A stretch of DNA of 9,189 nucleotides from Clostridiales bacterium. Lineage in GTDB: Bacteria > Bacillota > Clostridia > Oscillospirales > Oscillospiraceae. The position numbers and the translations under genes are program-made. The notes under the pieces are model-generated. The model ran no database searches and was not told the DNA's origin. It saw only the letters and a program-made list of their open reading frames with translations. The DNA is taken from assembly GCA_003516765.1 (NCBI GenBank), contig DPCD01000136.1:4474-13662 (forward strand), written 5' to 3'. The stretch's first letter is position 1; each line of letters begins with the position of its first letter. Shown here piece after piece: positions 6,922-9,189 of the stretch.

Positions 6922-8652
6922 TTATCTTGTGATTTTCACCATTGTAATATACGGAGCTTCAGTTCCACTCTGCGTGATAACCTGCACATAATTTGTGCTT
7001 CCGCTCGGCGTGCTAAAAGTGATTTCAGTTCCAGATGTTACCTTTTCACCATTGACGTAGATGTTTTCTGCGCCAGATGTAACAGTGACTTTGGTGGTTG
7101 CGCTGTATACTTTCTTAGTGACTGTACCCATGTTGGAAGTTGTAACAGTGCTAGTACCAACTTTCACTGTAGGCGTCGTCGTAGCAGCACCGGAACCATC
7201 CCCGTTTGCAACATAAAGACCGCAAACTTCGGCAGAAGTTTCGCCAAAGACACCTGCGCTGAACAGAACTGCACTGTAAACGCGGACGTAACGCACAGAG
7301 GAAAGCTGAACAGGATTGCCGTTTGCATCAACTGCCCAAGCGAGGTCGAAGCCATCGCCACCGCCAACAGCGGAGGGCGCATCGGCATATGGGTTGTTGA
7401 CGATGGTGCCATACTGAGAGCCGTTGACACGGACATCCGCATAGCCCCACTGATACACGTCGGTCATTTCAGCCTGAGACGGGGCTGCCGTTGCACCCTC
7501 GTTCAGAACAACCATGTCATCTTCAACCGTTGTAACACCGGTGTAGGTAATGACTTCTGCCGAGCCGCTTCTCAGCCAGCTCACGCCGTTCACAGTGTTG
7601 TCAATATTCCAGACATTACCGTAGTTTTCGTCTTTGTTGTTAGAATCCTGTGCGTACTCAGGCCACCACGCAGCCGCTGCCGGGGTAGCGGTGCTGTAGG
7701 TCTTGGGATAGGTGCTGCCGGTGAGCTGCGGGACACCGGTCCACGTTGCTGCGCCGATTGCTGCATCAACATCGGAAGCATTATCCGAAGACGGAACCTC
7801 AAAGTTCGTCGAGACGTAAATGCCAGCCGCGGTGAACGCATCGTTCAGAGAAGTGTTATCAGCAGTCAGGCGGACGTAAGAGATGTTCTGGTTCCACTTG
7901 GTGTCGCTCATATAGTGACGGGAGCCAGCCAGTGTGTACCAGTTGACACCATCGTTAGAAACCTGAACACCGGCAGCTTCGGGGTTGCCGACGAAAGCGT
8001 TGCCGTAAACGATAAAATCAATGCCGTACTTGTTGTTGGCGTTGTTCTGAATGCGGTTGTTACCCATATCGAACTGGACGTAGCCGCCAGCCATACCGAG
8101 GGAAACGCCGGTAGAAACGTAACCGGTCTTGAACTTCACATCGTTGCTGGAAGAGCTAACGTTGGTGTTGTCGGTGTAGAGTGTGCCCCAGCCGAAGCTG
8201 TTCCAACGGGCAAACTGACCAACAGGCAGATAGCCGTTGACATCAGCCGGATTGACGCCGGTCGCTGCCGCGGTGTAGTGCGGGCAGGTGACGGTGTAAG
8301 TCGTCGTGCCGTTGCTTGCAACGATAACGGTATTGTTCGTTGCGTTGGTAGTGATCGTGTACGGAGCAGCGGTGTCGTCCTCACCGGGCTCGCGGTTCGG
8401 GGAAATGGCTGTGCCATTAACCTCTACGGTATAGTCGATCTGCGCCCAGAGGAGGAACTCCTGCGGGATGTAGCTGGAGCCGTCAACGCTTACGACGGTG
8501 CCGGTCGTGCCGTTCCAGCTGATGGTAACGGGTTCGCCTTCACTGATGCTAACAGGGTCGTAGTCTTCCGTTGCCGAAACGCCCATGCAAAGCACGGATA
8601 CGAGCATCGCGGCAATCAGAAGCAGGGAAAGCATTTTCTTGGATGTTTTCAT
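6922..8652 (-). CDS. Secreted beta-rich cell-surface protein, possible partner of the downstream SLH protein
   Basis: This encodes 576 residues. Residues 1-27 are a Sec signal peptide (MKTSKK, hydrophobic stretch, cleavage after GVSA); C22 is preceded by SVL, which is not a proper lipobox. ATG at 8652 was chosen over an upstream GTG at 8694 because it has an AAAAGGAG ribosome site 8 bases ahead and starts exactly at the signal peptide. Residues ~30-130 look like an Ig-like strand-rich region. The core (~150-480) has two recognisable halves: one with GIDFIVYGNAF then VQVSNDGVNWYTLAGS, and one with GFDLAWAVDANGNPV then VRYVRVYSAV and GETSAEVCGLYV. From memory these resemble bacterial cell-surface proteins, some found in Bacteroidota corrinoid loci; I could not search this. 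A Thr-rich linker leads to a ~90-residue C-terminal beta domain. No SLH, LPXTG or membrane anchor is visible, so it may be retained by a partner such as the downstream protein, or released. Confidence 0.92.
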   Translation of the reverse strand: MKTSKKMLSLLLIAAMLVSVLCMGVSATEDYDPVSISEGEPVTISWNGTTGTVVSVDGSSYIPQEFLLWAQIDYTVEVNGTAISPNREPGEDDTAAPYTITTNATNNTVIVASNGTTTYTVTCPHYTAAATGVNPADVNGYLPVGQFARWNSFGWGTLYTDNTNVSSSSNDVKFKTGYVSTGVSLGMAGGYVQFDMGNNRIQNNANNKYGIDFIVYGNAFVGNPEAAGVQVSNDGVNWYTLAGSRHYMSDTKWNQNISYVRLTADNTSLNDAFTAAGIYVSTNFEVPSSDNASDVDAAIGAATWTGVPQLTGSTYPKTYSTATPAAAAWWPEYAQDSNNKDENYGNVWNIDNTVNGVSWLRSGSAEVITYTGVTTVEDDMVVLNEGATAAPSQAEMTDVYQWGYADVRVNGSQYGTIVNNPYADAPSAVGGGDGFDLAWAVDANGNPVQLSSVRYVRVYSAVLFSAGVFGETSAEVCGLYVANGDGSGAATTTPTVKVGTSTVTTSNMGTVTKKVYSATTKVTVTSGAENIYVNGEKVTSGTEITFSTPSGSTNYVQVITQSGTEAPYITMVKITR

Positions 8653-8660
8653 GATCTGTT

Positions 8661-8668
8661 CTCCTTTT
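8661..8668 (-). promoter_or_regulatory. Ribosome binding site of the 576-residue surface protein gene
   Basis: On the minus strand AAAAGGAG lies 8 bases before the ATG at 8652. It decides the start: an upstream in-frame GTG (8694) would put this site inside the coding region and add 14 charged residues in front of the signal peptide. Confidence 0.85.
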
Positions 8669-8701
8669 AATTTTTTCTTCCTTTGTACCAGCACAGCCCG
8701 G

Positions 8702-8733
8702 AAGTAAGGCCGCGCTGCCCATGCAACTTACTT
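8702..8733 (-). ncRNA. Leader hairpin closest to the ribosome site
   Basis: AAGUAAG (8733-8727) pairs perfectly with CUUACUU (8708-8702) around an 18-base GC-rich loop. It ends about 34 bases before the AAAAGGAG site and leaves that site free. Confidence 0.4.
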
Positions 8734-8734
8734 G

Positions 8735-8762
8735 CGCTGCCGCCGCATGAATGGCAGCAGCG
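8735..8762 (-). ncRNA. 10-bp leader hairpin
   Basis: On the minus strand 8762-8753 pairs with 8744-8735 for ten pairs, including one U-G at 8756/8741, around the loop AUUCAUGC. The wobble would be a C-A mismatch on the plus strand, so the structure fits the minus-strand transcript. Confidence 0.55.
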
Positions 8763-8783
8763 TGATTTTTCACAACATGAATC

Positions 8784-8831
8784 GTTTCTCGCAAGGGATA
8801 CCGGCACGGATGAGAAACACTCCGCACCGGC
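8784..8831 (-). ncRNA. Predicted H-type RNA pseudoknot in the 5' leader of the surface-protein gene
   Basis: On the minus-strand RNA, 8831-8821 pairs with 8810-8800 (11 pairs, three of them G-U). The 10-base loop contains GUUUCUC (8818-8812), perfectly complementary to GAGAAAC (8790-8784). Linkers are 2, 1 and 9 bases, compatible with a classical pseudoknot. The three wobbles become C-A or A-C mismatches on the plus strand, so the fold belongs to the minus-strand transcript, which reads toward the ATG at 8652. Function unknown. Confidence 0.55.
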
Positions 8832-8841
8832 GCATATGTCT

Positions 8842-8855
8842 ACGGCTTGCGCCGT
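8842..8855 (-). ncRNA. Small GCAA-tetraloop hairpin in the leader
   Basis: On the minus strand ACGGC (8855-8851) pairs with GCCGU (8846-8842) around GCAA, a stable GNRA tetraloop. On the plus strand the loop would be TTGC, which is not GNRA, again favouring the minus-strand RNA. It overlaps an alternative pairing with 8834-8828. Confidence 0.5.
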
Positions 8856-9066
8856 TGACCACAAAGGACTTTTCACGCCACAGATACAATACCGCTTCCT
8901 ATGCTCCTACCCACCGCAATAAGGACCATGTTATCCGCCCGTTGGTGCGCTCGTTTCGCCGCGACACTTCCCCCGGACAGTATGCTCTCTCGCTGTAGCT
9001 ATTCAGTTGTCGATGCGATTCATCTTATTGAGACGGGCGAAGGCCCGGTAGATTTGTTTTGAGATC

Positions 9067-9099
9067 CCCCGGTTCCGCGTTCCCAGCTCGGAACCGGGG
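9067..9099. ncRNA. 11-bp GC-rich hairpin next to the C-loop hairpins
   Basis: CCCCGGTTCCG (9067-9077) is a perfect inverted repeat of 9089-9099 with an 11-base spacer. It lies six bases from the tandem C-loop hairpins and could be the 3' end of the same RNA. No T tract follows on either strand, so it is not a standard intrinsic terminator. The strand is not determined by the sequence. Confidence 0.45.
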
Positions 9100-9105
9100 T
9101 TATCA

Positions 9106-9157
9106 AGCGCGTCAGGGGGTGACGCGCTGGCAGTTTGATCTCAGGGGGATGAGATCA
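9106..9157 (-). ncRNA. Tandem hairpins with C-rich loops (6C-like motif)
   Basis: Two perfect stems stand seven bases apart: 9157-9150 with 9143-9136 (8 bp, loop UCCCCC) and 9128-9120 with 9114-9106 (9 bp, loop CCCCC), minus-strand reading. The stems differ completely in sequence but the loops and closing bases share CA-(U)CCCCC-UG. This is the arrangement of the actinobacterial 6C RNA as I remember it, and C-rich loops in some Gram-positive small RNAs pair with Shine-Dalgarno sequences. Read on the plus strand the loops would be G5/G5A, so the strand is inferred. Confidence 0.45.
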
Positions 9158-9189
9158 GGTCTATGTGCAAATCCGTTCCCAATTCGGAT

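Larger units (their letters stand above)
8653..9189. other. Non-coding region upstream of the surface-protein pair, rich in inverted repeats
   Basis: No open frame here has a ribosome site, a recognisable product or consistent codon use. The stretch from 9067 to 9157 holds three strong hairpins, 9034-9047 holds a small one (CGGGC/GCCCG around a 4-base loop), and 8702-8855 holds a cluster described separately. I found no convincing sigma-70 promoter, tRNA, cobalamin, T-box or c-di-GMP riboswitch consensus. 8856-9033 shows only weak pairing (for example 8967-8961 with 8950-8945). Confidence 0.6.

Noticed and set aside
6941..6951. Possible promoter -10 element TACAAT for the giant gene inside the upstream gene
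   Set aside because: The -10 matches five of six positions but no acceptable -35 lies at 16-18 bases.
7915..8670. 251-codon open frame on the plus strand
   Set aside because: Antisense shadow of the 576-residue surface protein, which contains no TTA, CTA or TCA codons.
8653..8694. Upstream GTG start adding 14 residues to the 576-residue protein
   Set aside because: It would place the AAAAGGAG site inside the gene and put a charged segment before the signal peptide.
8549..8998. Several 69-92 codon open frames on both strands over the leader
   Set aside because: They overlap one another and the hairpins, have no ribosome sites and give low-complexity Arg/Cys/His-rich translations.
8653..9189. 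Cobalamin riboswitch in the leader
   Set aside because: Expected from the corrinoid hypothesis, but I found no GCCACTG element and no B12-box-like segment on the minus strand.

Overview
The window looks like part of a gut-type, SLH-domain Gram-positive bacterium (Clostridia, perhaps Oscillospiraceae). The reasons are an AGGAG-type ribosome binding site, Gram-positive Sec signal peptides, long chains of FIVAR-like helical repeats joined to DUF4430 and cadherin-like modules, a C-terminal S-layer homology (SLH) domain, and a roughly 50% GC genome. The taxonomic call is inference from domain content.

Both real genes lie on the minus strand, read from high to low coordinates. From the right: about 540 bases (8653-9189) hold no convincing gene but are dense in inverted repeats. 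The distal part (9067-9157) has two tandem hairpins with C5/C6 loops plus a GC-rich hairpin. The proximal part (8702-8855) forms hairpins and a geometrically plausible H-type pseudoknot whose G-U pairs exist only on the minus-strand RNA, so it is probably the 5' leader of the first gene. That gene (8652-6922) encodes a 576-residue secreted beta-rich surface protein. After a 51-base spacer comes a giant SLH-anchored multidomain protein (6870 to beyond position 1, at least 2,290 residues). The spacer has an unusual layout: a strong Shine-Dalgarno, then a textbook intrinsic-terminator hairpin, then seven Ts running straight into the ATG.

The giant protein carries a signal peptide, an unplaced AT-rich N-terminal module, FIVAR-like helical segments, three DUF4430 (transcobalamin-C-terminus-like) modules, a cadherin-like sandwich, a terpenoid-cyclase-like alpha/alpha domain without the complete catalytic motif, and an SLH domain cut by the window edge. 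An alpha/alpha toroid followed by a DUF4430 module is the architecture of animal transcobalamin and intrinsic factor. The smaller neighbour resembles a surface-protein type that I associate, from memory, with corrinoid uptake loci. The best working hypothesis is a cell-wall-displayed ligand-capture pair, possibly for corrinoids. No transporter, cobalamin riboswitch or other direct evidence of the ligand is in the window.

Codon use changes sharply near 6240: codons TTA, CTA and TCA are almost absent from both genes except the first ~210 codons of the giant gene, which suggests that its N-terminus was acquired separately.
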